Of a DNA stretch of 64,000 nucleotides, positions 17,008-26,054 are shown piece by piece (positions within the stretch are counted from its first letter, which is position 1; every line of letters starts with the position of its first letter). The stretch is from Roseiarcus sp036513315 (GTDB taxonomy: Bacteria > Pseudomonadota > Alphaproteobacteria > Rhizobiales > Beijerinckiaceae). The DNA is taken from assembly GCA_036513315.1 (NCBI GenBank), contig DATBZF010000052.1, positions 1 to 64,000 of the forward strand. The letters run 5' to 3'. The notes below the pieces were generated by a model. That model had not been told where the DNA came from, searched no databases, and saw only the letters and a list, made by a program, of their open reading frames with translations. The position numbers were made by a program, and so were the translations under genes.

Positions 17008-17353
17008 TTTTCTTCTCCCTCTTTTGCGTCTCTTTCAAATAGCCGTCCAGGCTGACGAACTTCTCTTCCCAGAAGCGGCGGAACGGTTCGAGCCAGTCGG
17101 CGATATCCTTGAGCGGGACGGCGACGATGGTGCGCGGACGGCGCTGCGCATCGCGTCCGCACATCACCAGACCGGCGCGTTCGAGTACCAGGAGATGTTT
17201 GGAAATCGTCGGCTGGGAAAGGACGAACGGTTTCATCAGCTCGGAAACATCGGCGTCTCCCAAGGCGAGACGGGCGAGAATGGCGCGTCGCGTCGGGTCC
17301 GCAAGGGCCGCAAAGGCCAGGCTGAGGGGGTCGTCATTTTCGTACATTGCCAT
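16988..17353 (-). CDS. ArsR-family helix-turn-helix regulator
   Basis: A 121-residue winged-helix protein. LADPTRRAILARLALGDADV followed by LSQPTISKHLLVLERAGLV is the classical ArsR helix-turn-helix. The metal-binding CVC motif of arsenic sensors is absent, so it belongs to the metal-independent group linked to SRPBCC partners. An inverted repeat at 17359-17380 lies right at the start codon, which implies autorepression. Two starts (17353 and 17347) are possible, neither with a clear ribosome binding site. Confidence 0.88.
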   Translation of the reverse strand: MAMYENDDPLSLAFAALADPTRRAILARLALGDADVSELMKPFVLSQPTISKHLLVLERAGLVMCGRDAQRRPRTIVAVPLKDIADWLEPFRRFWEEKFVSLDGYLKETQKREKKNDRKKR

Positions 17354-17358
17354 TCGGC

Positions 17359-17380
17359 TATATTGCCGTATGGCGATATA
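17359..17380. promoter_or_regulatory. Probable ArsR operator
   Basis: TATATTGCC-GTAT-GGCGATATA is an inverted repeat with one mismatch in nine bases, ending six bases before the ArsR start. It also lies about 40 bases upstream of the divergent efflux gene, so it may control both. Confidence 0.6.
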
Positions 17381-17418
17381 TTAGTCAAGCTCAATGCGCG
17401 TCGCCGGGAAGCGGATAG

Positions 17419-18834
17419 TTGATCGACTCGGACTATGCCGCCTTGATGGACGAGATCCTGAAGGACAATGCGCACCCCGAAGTCGGCGCCGTCTACGAAG
17501 CCATGGACATGCCCTGGGCAAATCTCGTCGGGCAGATCGCGCAGGCTTACGGCAAGTCGCCCGCGAGCCTTTGGCGGCGCGTTGCAATGTCGCGGTCGGG
17601 TCCGCTCGAAGGCGCTTTCTTCGGCGGATCGCTCATGCAATTCTTAATTCGCCATACCGAAAACGAGGCGGATGATGATGCAGACAGCCCCGCGAGCGAA
17701 GCGATGACCGATCCGTCCCAGACGCCGCCGCCGGCGCCAGCCCCGACAGCGCCGCCGCCCGAGAGCGGCGGATCGCGCTGGCTGTTCGCCGCGCTGCGGG
17801 TGATCTTCCTCTTCGTCGCGGCATGGCTGGTCTGGTATGTCGCAGGACATTGGAGCCGCTGGACCGGCTCCGCGCGCCTTGAGGACACCGACGACGCCTT
17901 TATCGCCGGCGACGTAACGCCGCTGTCGGCGCGCGTGTCGGGCTATATCACCGAGGTGGCGGTCGATGATTACCAGAGCGTCCATAAGGACGACCTGATC
18001 GCCATTATCGATCCCTCCGATTACCAAGCGCAGCTTGCGCTGGCTCAGGCCAATCTCGCCGCGGCGCAGGCGAGCCTCGCCAACCTCGCCATCCAGCGCG
18101 ACATCCAGAAATCGCTCATCCGCCAGGCCGAGGCGACGATCGACGCCACCGACGCCGACGTGACGCGCTATGATCTGGAGGCCAAGCGCCAGCGCGAGCT
18201 CTTGCGGTTCGGCAACGCGGGCACGCCGCAATCGGTCGAACAGGCGGATGCCAATTCCAAGCGCGCCAATGCCCAGCGTAAACTGAACGAGGCGCAGCTC
18301 GACCAGCAGCACGCGCTGCTGGCCGGCCTCGACGTGCAGGAAAAGCAGATCCAGGCGCAAATTCGCGCCGCCGAGGCGCAGGTCACGCTGGCTTCGGACA
18401 ATCTGCACTATACGCGCATCGTCGCGCCGGCCGACGGCCTCGTCGGCCAGCGTCAGGTCCGGCCGGGCCAGTTCGTCAACATCGGCACGCAGGTCATCGC
18501 CGCCGTGCCGCTCCCCAATGTGTGGGTGATCGCCAATTACAAGGAAACGCAGATGACCAATGTGCGCCTTGGCCAGCCCGCGCACATTACCGTCGACGCT
18601 TTTCCCGATCTCGTCCTTGCCGGCCATGTCGATAGCTGGTCGCCCGGCACGGGAAGCACGTTCGCGCTGCTGCCGCCCGACAATGCGACCGGCAATTTCA
18701 CCAAGGTCGTGCAGCGCGTGCCGGTGAAGATCGCGCTCGACAAGCATCCCGCGCTTGGCTCGCTGGTGCGGCCGGGCATGTCGGTTGAGGCGACGATCGA
18801 CACCGGCGCCGCGCCGGCCGCGGCGCCGCAATGA
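17419..18834 (+). CDS. EmrA/HlyD-like membrane fusion protein with N-terminal extension
   Basis: The periplasmic adaptor of a drug efflux pump. A membrane segment (about 121-143) is followed by TDDAFIAGDVTPLSARVSGY, the family signature, two long coiled-coil arms (about 195-330) and a beta-barrel region with APADGLVGQRQVRPGQFV. The frame opens at a TTG (17419) right after a TAG. The first 95 residues (MIDSDYAALM..., including AQAYGKSPASLWRRVAMSRS) are not part of normal EmrA, yet their codon use looks coding. The alternative start at 17704 (MTDPSQ) would give an ordinary EmrA of 376 residues. Overlaps the transporter gene by four bases. Confidence 0.85.
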   Translation: MIDSDYAALMDEILKDNAHPEVGAVYEAMDMPWANLVGQIAQAYGKSPASLWRRVAMSRSGPLEGAFFGGSLMQFLIRHTENEADDDADSPASEAMTDPSQTPPPAPAPTAPPPESGGSRWLFAALRVIFLFVAAWLVWYVAGHWSRWTGSARLEDTDDAFIAGDVTPLSARVSGYITEVAVDDYQSVHKDDLIAIIDPSDYQAQLALAQANLAAAQASLANLAIQRDIQKSLIRQAEATIDATDADVTRYDLEAKRQRELLRFGNAGTPQSVEQADANSKRANAQRKLNEAQLDQQHALLAGLDVQEKQIQAQIRAAEAQVTLASDNLHYTRIVAPADGLVGQRQVRPGQFVNIGTQVIAAVPLPNVWVIANYKETQMTNVRLGQPAHITVDAFPDLVLAGHVDSWSPGTGSTFALLPPDNATGNFTKVVQRVPVKIALDKHPALGSLVRPGMSVEATIDTGAAPAAAPQ

Positions 18835-20444
18835 GGCTTCATTTCCACCTTGCGCCAGCCACCGCGGCGGGCGCGGTGCTTCACCCGATCGCCGACGCCC
18901 ACCCGCGCCTCAGCAGCGATACGCTGCGTCCCTATATCGGCATCCTCGGCGTATTGCTCGGCGCGATCATGTCGACGCTTGGCAGCCGCATCACGACATT
19001 CGGCATATCCGACCTGCGCGGCGGGCTGCATCTCGGTTTCGACGAAGGCGCCTGGATGACGACGAATTTCGGCGTCGGCCAGATGCTGGTCGGCGTCGCC
19101 TGTCCCTATCTCGGCGCGATTTTCGGCGTGCGGCGCATCCTGCTGATGGGCATTGGGCTGTTCTTTATCGCCAGCCTGCTCGGTCCTTTGTCGCCCAATA
19201 CCGATGCGTTTCTGACGGCGCAATTTCTCGCCGGGCTAGGCAGCGGCACCTTCATCCCGTTGACCATCAGTTTCGTCGTGCGCAACCTGCCGACGCGCTT
19301 GATCATCTATGGGATCGCGGTGTATGCGACGAATTCCGAACTGTCGCAGAATGTCGGCGCCTCACTCGAAGGCTGGTATTCCGATAATCTGTCATGGCGC
19401 TGGATCGATTGGCAATATTGCGCGGCGCTGCCGCTGATGTTCGCCTGCATCTGGTATGGCGTGCCGCGCGAGAAGCCCAATTTGGCCCTGCTCGACGGCC
19501 TCGACTGGCCAGGGCTCGCTTATGCCAGCCTCGGGTTCGGCCTGCTCTATGCCGGCCTCGATCAAGGCAATCGTCTCGACTGGACGAGCAACGGCCTCGT
19601 CAACGGGCTTTTGATTGCAGGCGCGCTGGTGACGCTGGCGTTTTTCCTGCGCGAATTGGTGACGCGCAAGCCCTTCCTGAATGTGCGGCTGCTGGCGCGG
19701 CGACACCTTCTGACCATTCTGTTGCTGCTCGCCGGCTACCGCTTCATCATCCTGTCGACCGCCTATATCATCCCGAACTATCTGCAAACGGTGCAGAACT
19801 ACCGCGAGCTGCAGGTCGGCTCCGTGCTGCTGTGGATCGCGTTGCCGCAATTGATCATCGTCCTGCCGCTCGGCGCTTTGCTGAAGCGTGTCGACGGCCG
19901 ATGGGTGCTCGGCTTTGGATCGGCTTTGATCGGCATCGCCTGCCTGATGGCGACCAATCTGACCAGCGATTGGGCGACTGGTGATTTCCTGGCCTCGCAG
20001 GTCCTGCAGGCGCTCGGCCAGTCCTTCGCGCTGACGTCGGTGATCGTTCTTGCCGTCGGCTCGATGAATCCGGCCGACGCCTTGACGGTCGGCGCCCTGT
20101 TGCAGACGAGCCGGCTGTTCGGCGGCGAGATCGGCACCGCCTTCATGCAGACATTCGTCCGCATCCGCGAACAAATCCATTCCAATCTAATCGGCCTGCA
20201 TGTCGACAGCCTCGCCGGGGTCACCGCCGACCGGCTGGCGCTTTACCGCAATGTTCTCGGCTCCCACTCCGCCGATCTTGCGACGACTACCGCCCGCGCA
20301 ACCGGCCTGCTGGCGACTTCGGTCGCGCGCCAGGCGGCGGTGCTCTCCTATATCGATGGTTTTCTCGCCGCCGCGCTCGGCGCCTATGTCTGCCTGTTGC
20401 TCGTCGCCACGCTGCCGGCCCCAATCCGTCAAAAGAGTTCTTGA
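18831..20444 (+). CDS. EmrB-like MFS drug transporter (DHA2 family)
   Basis: A 537-residue major facilitator with about 14 membrane helices, the inner-membrane partner of the preceding adaptor. LGSRITTFGISDLRGGL and DEGAWMTTNFGVGQML match the N-terminal motifs of EmrB-type pumps. With an outer-membrane TolC, not encoded here, the pair would expel hydrophobic compounds using the proton gradient. The ATG overlaps the adaptor stop (ATGA). Confidence 0.9.
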   Translation: MRLHFHLAPATAAGAVLHPIADAHPRLSSDTLRPYIGILGVLLGAIMSTLGSRITTFGISDLRGGLHLGFDEGAWMTTNFGVGQMLVGVACPYLGAIFGVRRILLMGIGLFFIASLLGPLSPNTDAFLTAQFLAGLGSGTFIPLTISFVVRNLPTRLIIYGIAVYATNSELSQNVGASLEGWYSDNLSWRWIDWQYCAALPLMFACIWYGVPREKPNLALLDGLDWPGLAYASLGFGLLYAGLDQGNRLDWTSNGLVNGLLIAGALVTLAFFLRELVTRKPFLNVRLLARRHLLTILLLLAGYRFIILSTAYIIPNYLQTVQNYRELQVGSVLLWIALPQLIIVLPLGALLKRVDGRWVLGFGSALIGIACLMATNLTSDWATGDFLASQVLQALGQSFALTSVIVLAVGSMNPADALTVGALLQTSRLFGGEIGTAFMQTFVRIREQIHSNLIGLHVDSLAGVTADRLALYRNVLGSHSADLATTTARATGLLATSVARQAAVLSYIDGFLAAALGAYVCLLLVATLPAPIRQKSS

Positions 20445-20555
20445 GGAAGAGTCTGCGGCGCGGCTGGCGCTTTAGCTAGCGGCGCTGCTCTGCCGGGAAG
20501 GCGATCCCCAACGCCCTGCGTGCTGAGGACGACGGAGGTTCTCGCGGACAGCCTG

Positions 20556-21449
20556 TCATTGCGGATCGAGTTCGCCGCCCTCCGGGCGCAACCATTGCGT
20601 CGTTTGAACGATCTTCATTTTTTCCAGATCGATATGCGGATAAATTGTTTTGGCGAACGCGTGACGGATCTGCGCGAATTCCTGCCCGCACAGGACGGCG
20701 CGCTCCTTGGGCAGAAGCCCTTGGTCGACGACATATTGAAAAAGGTCAGGATCGGAGCCGTAGGCCATGCAGAGATAATTATAGGCGCGTTGCAACGGAT
20801 GGCCGTGAATGTCCGAAAACGCGTCGCGGCTCCAGTCTCCGTCGGCTTTGGCGAGCGCCTTCCAGATATGGACCGTGCCGGGGAATGTCCGGTGCGCGAC
20901 GCCGGGCCCGAATTGCGACAGGATAAAACCGGCCATTTGATCGGCGGCGTCTTCCTCGCGGCCAAAAATCGGCACTTCATAAATGTCGAACATGGCATGT
21001 CCCAATTCGTGGAAAGTGACCTGCAGGAAAGCGCCGAGGATCGCATCTTCGCGCGTCATGCCGCGCGGGGTCGCGTCCGACGGCGCGACGCGTTCGGCAT
21101 AGTCAGGCCATTCGTAACAGAGAAACAAACCGTCCTTGCGGCCGGACCACCATGAATTGACCGTGCCGCATTCCTTGGTGGTGATCTTTAGCGTGATGCC
21201 CGCGGGCAAGATGAGCGGTGATAGAAATTGCTTGAGCTGCTCCAGATATTTGCGATTCTGCAGGCGCTGATAGAGTGGCCGAAGATAGGACGACTGAGGC
21301 GGGGAGTAGAAAATCTCGATTTGATCGTTTTCAAGCTTCGGATCCGATTGCGCGCGCGACTCGATCGGCCCCCAGGCGGCACAGAGCGCCGCTGCCGCCA
21401 TCGCCCAGCGGCGAAGGTTTTGGTTGCCGAGAAATGTCCAATGCGCCAT
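20556..21449 (-). CDS. Exported DUF4344-family metallopeptidase
   Basis: A 297-residue protein with a signal peptide (about 1-34) and a DUF4344-type peptidase domain. H147-E148-L149-G150-H151 is a zinc-binding HExxH motif inside FLQVTFHELGHAMFD, and GREEDAAD shortly after offers the third acidic ligand. It is therefore probably an active periplasmic or secreted zinc protease. The start at 21449 has AAGGGG at proper distance. The upstream gene is its paralogue, in which the zinc site is destroyed; 22 bases separate them. Confidence 0.85.
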   Translation of the reverse strand: MAHWTFLGNQNLRRWAMAAAALCAAWGPIESRAQSDPKLENDQIEIFYSPPQSSYLRPLYQRLQNRKYLEQLKQFLSPLILPAGITLKITTKECGTVNSWWSGRKDGLFLCYEWPDYAERVAPSDATPRGMTREDAILGAFLQVTFHELGHAMFDIYEVPIFGREEDAADQMAGFILSQFGPGVAHRTFPGTVHIWKALAKADGDWSRDAFSDIHGHPLQRAYNYLCMAYGSDPDLFQYVVDQGLLPKERAVLCGQEFAQIRHAFAKTIYPHIDLEKMKIVQTTQWLRPEGGELDPQ

Positions 21450-21471
21450 TGCCATCCCCTTGCCGTCGCGG

Positions 21472-22341
21472 CTATTCCTCGTAGGGTTTCAGCCAATCCC
21501 GAGCGAGAACCTGGCGGAGCAGGTCCTGGTCGACATAGGGCAGGATGAGCGCCACGAAGGCCCATTTGGTGTCGGCATATTCTTTCGGGCACCAGAACAC
21601 GCGGCTCGGCGGCAGCACATCGCTCGCCGCGCCGGCGTTCATGTTGGCCTCGCCCTTATAAAAGTCGCTGAACAGGCTGGGATCTTCGCCATAGGCGATA
21701 CATAGATAATTATAGTAGCGCTGCGACTCCGTTCCGCGCACGTCCGAAAAATCGACGCCGGTCCAGGTGTGGTCCGAGGCTTCGAAAAAATAGCTCGCCC
21801 CGTTCATCAATTTGCGCGCGGCCTGCGGTCCGAATTGCAGCATGAGAAAGGCGGCCAGCTTATCGGCGGCATCTTGTTCGCGCCCCCAGATCGGCGTGTT
21901 GAGAATGTCGAATACGGCGCTGGCGGTCTGCTGAAGGACCGCCTGAATAAAAGCGCCGACAACCGCGTCGTCGCGGGTCACGCCCCGCGCGTTCGCGCCG
22001 TCGGCCGGTATCGCCGCCGCCAATTCCTGAAGCCGCGCGACATATTCGTAGCAGATGACGACCGGCCCGCCGGACTGATAGAGCTGGATCGGCTTGTCGC
22101 ATTGATCGACCTTGATCAGGATTTTGCGAGGCAGTTTCAGGGGCGCCAGAAAGGCGCGCAATTCCTCAAGAACCTTGCGCGCCTGCAACCCTTGATAGAA
22201 CCGCTCGTAATCGGGGTTGCGCGGCTCGACATAAGCGATCTCAACATTGTCGTTGCGCAACGTCTCAGCCGCGGCAGGCGCGTGGGAGCCCGTCAGAAAA
22301 AGGCTGAGGTAGCTTGCCAGAGCGAAAATCAAGCGTTTCAT
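21472..22341 (-). CDS. Exported DUF4344 paralogue without zinc site (pseudo-protease)
   Basis: A 289-residue protein with signal peptide (1-25), alignable along its length with the downstream metallopeptidase: ARGVTRDDAVVGAFIQ against PRGMTREDAILGAFLQ, and GREQDAADKLA against GREEDAADQMA. Where the active copy has HELGH, this one has QQTAS (137-141), so both histidines and the glutamate are lost while the surroundings are kept. The gene has no frameshift and normal codon use, so it is maintained. It may bind, inhibit or present substrates to the active copy. Confidence 0.85.
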   Translation of the reverse strand: MKRLIFALASYLSLFLTGSHAPAAAETLRNDNVEIAYVEPRNPDYERFYQGLQARKVLEELRAFLAPLKLPRKILIKVDQCDKPIQLYQSGGPVVICYEYVARLQELAAAIPADGANARGVTRDDAVVGAFIQAVLQQTASAVFDILNTPIWGREQDAADKLAAFLMLQFGPQAARKLMNGASYFFEASDHTWTGVDFSDVRGTESQRYYNYLCIAYGEDPSLFSDFYKGEANMNAGAASDVLPPSRVFWCPKEYADTKWAFVALILPYVDQDLLRQVLARDWLKPYEE

Positions 22342-22404
22342 CGCAGCCCCTCTCCGGCGACCCCATTATTGCGAGAACCCGTCCTCGACGGCCTTGGTTG
22401 AGGA

Positions 22405-23328
22405 TCAGGGGCGCGCGCGATGGCCCAGCTCGGCAGGCACAGGTAGCTTCCGCGCAGGACGCCCATGCACGAGCGATCCATATTGCGCGGCTGCGAGGGG
22501 CGACTGGCGCGCCGCGCCTGGCGTAACGAATATCGACGACCTCACCGGCCCCGTGCGCGCGTTGACAGCGGTGCTCGGCCGCGAGCCGGCGTCAGTCGCA
22601 CGGGACGAGGTGAGCTTGGCGAGGGCCAAGGGATTGGCGCGCGCGGCAGGCGCGCCAACGGCCGTGCTCGACCGCGCGCCCTGGTTGACGTCAGTCGCAC
22701 GGGACGAGGTGAGTTCGGCGAGGGCCAAGAGATTGGCGCGCGCGGCAGGCGCGCCCATAGCCGTCCTCGACCGCGCGCCCTGGTCGGCGTCATTCGCGCG
22801 GGAAGAGGGCAATACGGCGAGGAGCGAGGGATTGGCGCGCGCGGCGGCTCCGTTCGCAATCGTCCTCGCCGGCGGCGGCCTCGGAACGTTCGCCGACTCT
22901 TGAGCGATGTTGGGCGCGGTTGCGCGCGGCGCTCCGACAAGCGTGCGCTCATCGGCGTTCGGCGTGGCCGTTCGCGGCGTGGCGTTCGCATTCATCAGAT
23001 TCGGCCGTCCGAGCGGAACCGATCCCGGACGGGCGGTGTCCGCCATGCTGAACTTTCCCAAATCCCGCGCGGGTCGTTCGGCGCTCCCTGTCGCCGTCGC
23101 GAAAAAAATGGCTGAGGCGACCTTTGTCCCGACCGCGGGGCTCTGTTGCCGCGCGGCGCTGCCGGAGCCTGGCGTCGCGTGAATTCCGACGGCCGCCAGG
23201 GCGCGCGGGTCTATGATCGTGCTTCCAAGCTTGGCGACAGCCGGATTTGTCGATGGGGCTTCCGCCGCCGCGCCGAGGCTCGACGACATCGCGAAGCCGA
23301 CCAGATAAACAAGCATGTTCCTTTGCAT
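22405..23328 (-). CDS. Exported low-complexity protein with 33-residue repeats
   Basis: A 307-residue protein with a signal peptide (1-22) and no recognisable domain. It is rich in Ala, Arg, Ser and Thr. The C-terminal half holds about three tandem repeats of 33 residues built around ARANPLALAKLTSSRATD and a following QGARS-TA-GAPA stretch, mirrored by a 99-base DNA repeat. It is probably disordered and exported; the many arginines would make it strongly basic. It lies between the lectin-like gene and the pseudo-protease on the same strand. Confidence 0.6.
   Translation of the reverse strand: MQRNMLVYLVGFAMSSSLGAAAEAPSTNPAVAKLGSTIIDPRALAAVGIHATPGSGSAARQQSPAVGTKVASAIFFATATGSAERPARDLGKFSMADTARPGSVPLGRPNLMNANATPRTATPNADERTLVGAPRATAPNIAQESANVPRPPPARTIANGAAARANPSLLAVLPSSRANDADQGARSRTAMGAPAARANLLALAELTSSRATDVNQGARSSTAVGAPAARANPLALAKLTSSRATDAGSRPSTAVNARTGPVRSSIFVTPGAARQSPLAAAQYGSLVHGRPARKLPVPAELGHRARP
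22560..22890. repeat. Tandem repeat, 99-base period
   Basis: Three copies with starts near 22593, 22692 and 22791, recognisable by CAGTCGCACGGGACGAGGTG in the first two and a diverged form in the third. The period is a multiple of three, so the repeat expands the protein at 22405-23328 in frame, one unit per 33 residues. Confidence 0.85.
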
Positions 23329-23400
23329 GGGATTTCACCTCGATGCCGGCCGGCGCTCTCGCATCCTGCAAGGGAACGAGAGCGGTTTCTCAGCCAACGC

Positions 23401-24054
23401 CTATTCGGTGACGGCGAGGTTCTTGAACTGGTATTGAGCGCCCTCCGTGTCGGCGTAAATCCCCAGCGCCCGATCCGCGTTCTGAACCGTTTTGTATTTG
23501 ATGAACAGCTTGTCGTTGACGAATATCTGCACATAGGGGTTTGGCGCGGCCGTCGCATTCTGGGCGGGAGGCGCCGACCAGACCAGCCTCAGCTGATTGA
23601 CGGCGTTAGCTCCGGTCTTGACCCCGTCGAACTTGCGGACCGGCACCGGGTTCACCCAGTTATTGTCCTGCAGGCCAGTAACGCCGGCGCTTCCGTCAGA
23701 GGTAATATAGATGAAGTTCCAGCCTCTGCCGGTCCATAGCCCCATTCCGGCCTGGGTCACCGTTTTGGAAGGCGTCGCAGGAGAGACGATATCGATGCAG
23801 GCGTCGGCGCCGGGGAAGTTCATGCCCTGATAGAATATATTGAAATACGTGTTGACCGCGGACTGTACTTTCAGAGCGCCGTCGCCGATCTGAGCGACGG
23901 TGTGATCGGCAAGCCCCCACGCAGGATCTTCATCGGTGAAATCGTCCCGCAGCAGGGTCTGCGCGCCTTTGCATGCAAACGCCGGCCCCGACCACATTCC
24001 CAAAGCAAAAAAGGCTGCAGACATCGCCAGGTGCCAATTCGTTTTCGACGTCAT
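23401..24054 (-). CDS. Exported protein with probable lectin-like (concanavalin) fold
   Basis: A 217-residue protein with signal peptide (about 1-26, ending AFA). The mature part begins with LLRDDFTDEDPAWG, then alternating short strands (GDGALKVQSAVNTYF, then YVQIFVNDKLFIKYKTVQNA, ending QYQFKNLAVTE). This pattern is usual for laminin-G/DUF1080-like jelly rolls that bind glycans or other ligands. No catalytic residues are apparent. GGGGAGAAG precedes the ATG at 24054. It appears to be the first gene of the four-gene exported cluster. Confidence 0.65.
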   Translation of the reverse strand: MTSKTNWHLAMSAAFFALGMWSGPAFACKGAQTLLRDDFTDEDPAWGLADHTVAQIGDGALKVQSAVNTYFNIFYQGMNFPGADACIDIVSPATPSKTVTQAGMGLWTGRGWNFIYITSDGSAGVTGLQDNNWVNPVPVRKFDGVKTGANAVNQLRLVWSAPPAQNATAAPNPYVQIFVNDKLFIKYKTVQNADRALGIYADTEGAQYQFKNLAVTE

Positions 24055-24284
24055 TACGCTTCTCCCCCCAAGGTCATTGGCTGCCGCAATCGAAGGATAG
24101 ACATAGTTAAGGAAACTTTCTAGCGTAAATTGTAACTGGTTCTTCTTTAGGCCGGACCGGTCGTCTGCTGAATCACGACGCAATGACTTTTTAGGGTTGC
24201 ACTGCGGGGACGCGACAGGGATTGCGTGATCGCCGACGTCGAGACGCAAGAACCCGCGCTAAAAAACGCCCGACGAGGTTTCGC

Positions 24285-24929
24285 TCACGCCCCGGCGGGG
24301 TCGTTGGTAATCTTCGCGAGAACCAGCCGGACGTCGGTCTGCATCTGGTCGATCGCTTGCGCGTCGCCGGACAGGTGCTTGAGCAGGCCCTGCTGGAACA
24401 GGCCGTCGATCATCGCATAAATCACCGGCGGCGGCATCGTCTGCGGCTCGCCGGTCAGGTCGACGAAGCGGCACATGATGCGCCAGATCATGTTCTCGAG
24501 ACTCTTGTCGAGTTCGGCGACATCGGTGCGGAACGCCGCCTCGAACAAAGTCTGCGCGCGAATGTCGTACCACAGGCGATGCATATGCGCTTCATCGCGT
24601 AGCGTCTGGCCGAGAGCCGCAACAAAGCCGGACATCAGCTCTTCATAGCTTTGCGAATCGGCGGTGACCTGATCGTAGCGCGTCACGCAACGCGCCTTGT
24701 ATTGGCGCACGCTGCACAGGATCAGATCGACCTTGTCGGTGAAATAATAATGCAGCACGCCATGCGAGAATTCGGAATTCTGGGCGATCTCGCGCAGGCT
24801 GGTGCGGGCATAGCCGAGCTCCGAGAGAGTCTGCAGCGCGGCTTCAGCGAGTTCAGCCCGCCGTTCGGCGAACTTGTCGACGCGCCGGCGCGGAATTCTG
24901 TCGAGCTTGGTTACGGATTGTGAAGTCAT
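24285..24929 (-). CDS. TetR-family transcriptional regulator
   Basis: A 214-residue TetR repressor. The helix-turn-helix is at about 28-75 (ALQTLSELGYARTSLREIAQ, then HGVLHYYFTDKVDLI). The C-terminal helices form the ligand pocket, probably for an acyl-CoA or related compound, given the neighbours. It is divergent from the four-gene operon at 25187, and a palindrome lies in the shared region. Confidence 0.9.
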   Translation of the reverse strand: MTSQSVTKLDRIPRRRVDKFAERRAELAEAALQTLSELGYARTSLREIAQNSEFSHGVLHYYFTDKVDLILCSVRQYKARCVTRYDQVTADSQSYEELMSGFVAALGQTLRDEAHMHRLWYDIRAQTLFEAAFRTDVAELDKSLENMIWRIMCRFVDLTGEPQTMPPPVIYAMIDGLFQQGLLKHLSGDAQAIDQMQTDVRLVLAKITNDPAGA

Positions 24930-25109
24930 TTCAGCCTGTCAATTCCCGGAAGAGGGATAGCACGAACGCGTTCAATATCAATGCGTTTCGTGCCAACGCC
25001 AACCGTTTGCGCCGTCCGCGCAGCCCTCATCGATGCGAAGGCCGGATCAGTTTCGGCATAGTATTTGGACGAACGCCCAAAATTATCTGGTCATCTGTAT
25101 AAATAAATC

Positions 25110-25123
25110 TTGACACTTGTCAA
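25110..25123. promoter_or_regulatory. Probable TetR operator overlapping a -35 element
   Basis: TTGACA-CT-TGTCAA is a perfect 6-base inverted repeat 64 bases before the SDR start. Its left half equals a consensus -35 hexamer, so a bound repressor would compete with RNA polymerase. AT-rich sequence surrounds it. Confidence 0.55.
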
Positions 25124-25186
25124 AATTTTCTCTTCCCTCACCAAGCCCCAACGAGAAGGGCATCGAGCAACATCAGGAGGGAGCCC

Positions 25187-25990
25187 ATGAGCAAATTCGA
25201 TTTGACGGGCCGCAAGGCGCTGGTGACTGGCGGCGCACGCGGCCTTGGCGCCGGCATGGCCGAGGCGCTGGCGAAAGCCGGCGCGGCGGTAATGATCGGC
25301 GATATCCTTGCCGATGTCGGCGGCGCGACGGCGAAGACGCTTCGTGAAAGCGGCGCCAAGGCCGGCTTCGTCAATCTCGACGTGACGGACGATGCAAGCT
25401 GGGAAAAGGCGGTCGCCGCAACCATCGCCGAACTCGGCGGCTTCGATATTCTCGTCAACAATGCCGGCATCGAGATCACTTCGCTGGTGGTCGACGTCAA
25501 GGCGGCGGACCTGCGCCGCATGTGCGAGGTCAATGTCGTCGGGACGGCTCTCGGCATGAAGCACGCGTTCCGCGCCATGCGGCCCAGCGGCCCGGCGGGC
25601 AAGGGCGGCGCGGTCGTCAACATCGCCTCGGTCGCCGCCACCATCGCCTTCCCCGGCATCGCCGGTTATTCCGCGACCAAATCGGGCGTCGATCGTCTCA
25701 CCCGCGTCGGCGCGATGGAATCGGGCAAGCTCGGTTATGGCGTGCGCGTCAACTGCATCTATCCCGGCCTCGTCCCCACCGATATGGGCATGCAGCTCGC
25801 CGGCGATGTCGTCGCGGCGGGCCTGTTCCCCAATGCGGAAGCGGCGATTGGCGGCGTGATCGGCGAGACGCCGCTTGGCCGGCTTGGCGAGGTCGCCGAT
25901 ATGGCCGACGCGGTGGTGTTCCTGGCTTCCGACGCGGCGCGCTTCATCACCGGCGCCGGACTGCCGGTCGACGGCGGCATGGGCATGTGA
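25187..25990 (+). CDS. Short-chain dehydrogenase/reductase
   Basis: A 267-residue classical SDR: TGGARGLG cofactor motif, NNAG, and the full catalytic set S, Y, K in NIASVAATIAFPGIAGYSATK. The residue after the second strand is acidic (MIGDI), which favours NAD over NADP. It likely oxidises a hydroxyacyl or hydroxysteroid-like substrate within this operon. GGAGGG precedes the ATG. First gene of the TetR-controlled operon. Confidence 0.9.
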   Translation: MSKFDLTGRKALVTGGARGLGAGMAEALAKAGAAVMIGDILADVGGATAKTLRESGAKAGFVNLDVTDDASWEKAVAATIAELGGFDILVNNAGIEITSLVVDVKAADLRRMCEVNVVGTALGMKHAFRAMRPSGPAGKGGAVVNIASVAATIAFPGIAGYSATKSGVDRLTRVGAMESGKLGYGVRVNCIYPGLVPTDMGMQLAGDVVAAGLFPNAEAAIGGVIGETPLGRLGEVADMADAVVFLASDAARFITGAGLPVDGGMGM

Positions 25991-26054
25991 GCGCCGGCCC
26001 GGACCTTAGAGAGAATCCGGGCGGCGAAGAGGAAATCAGCAGGAGGATGATCAA

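Noticed and set aside
22560..22890. CRISPR-like array
   Set aside because: The units are adjacent, 99 bases long and in frame within a gene, without spacers.
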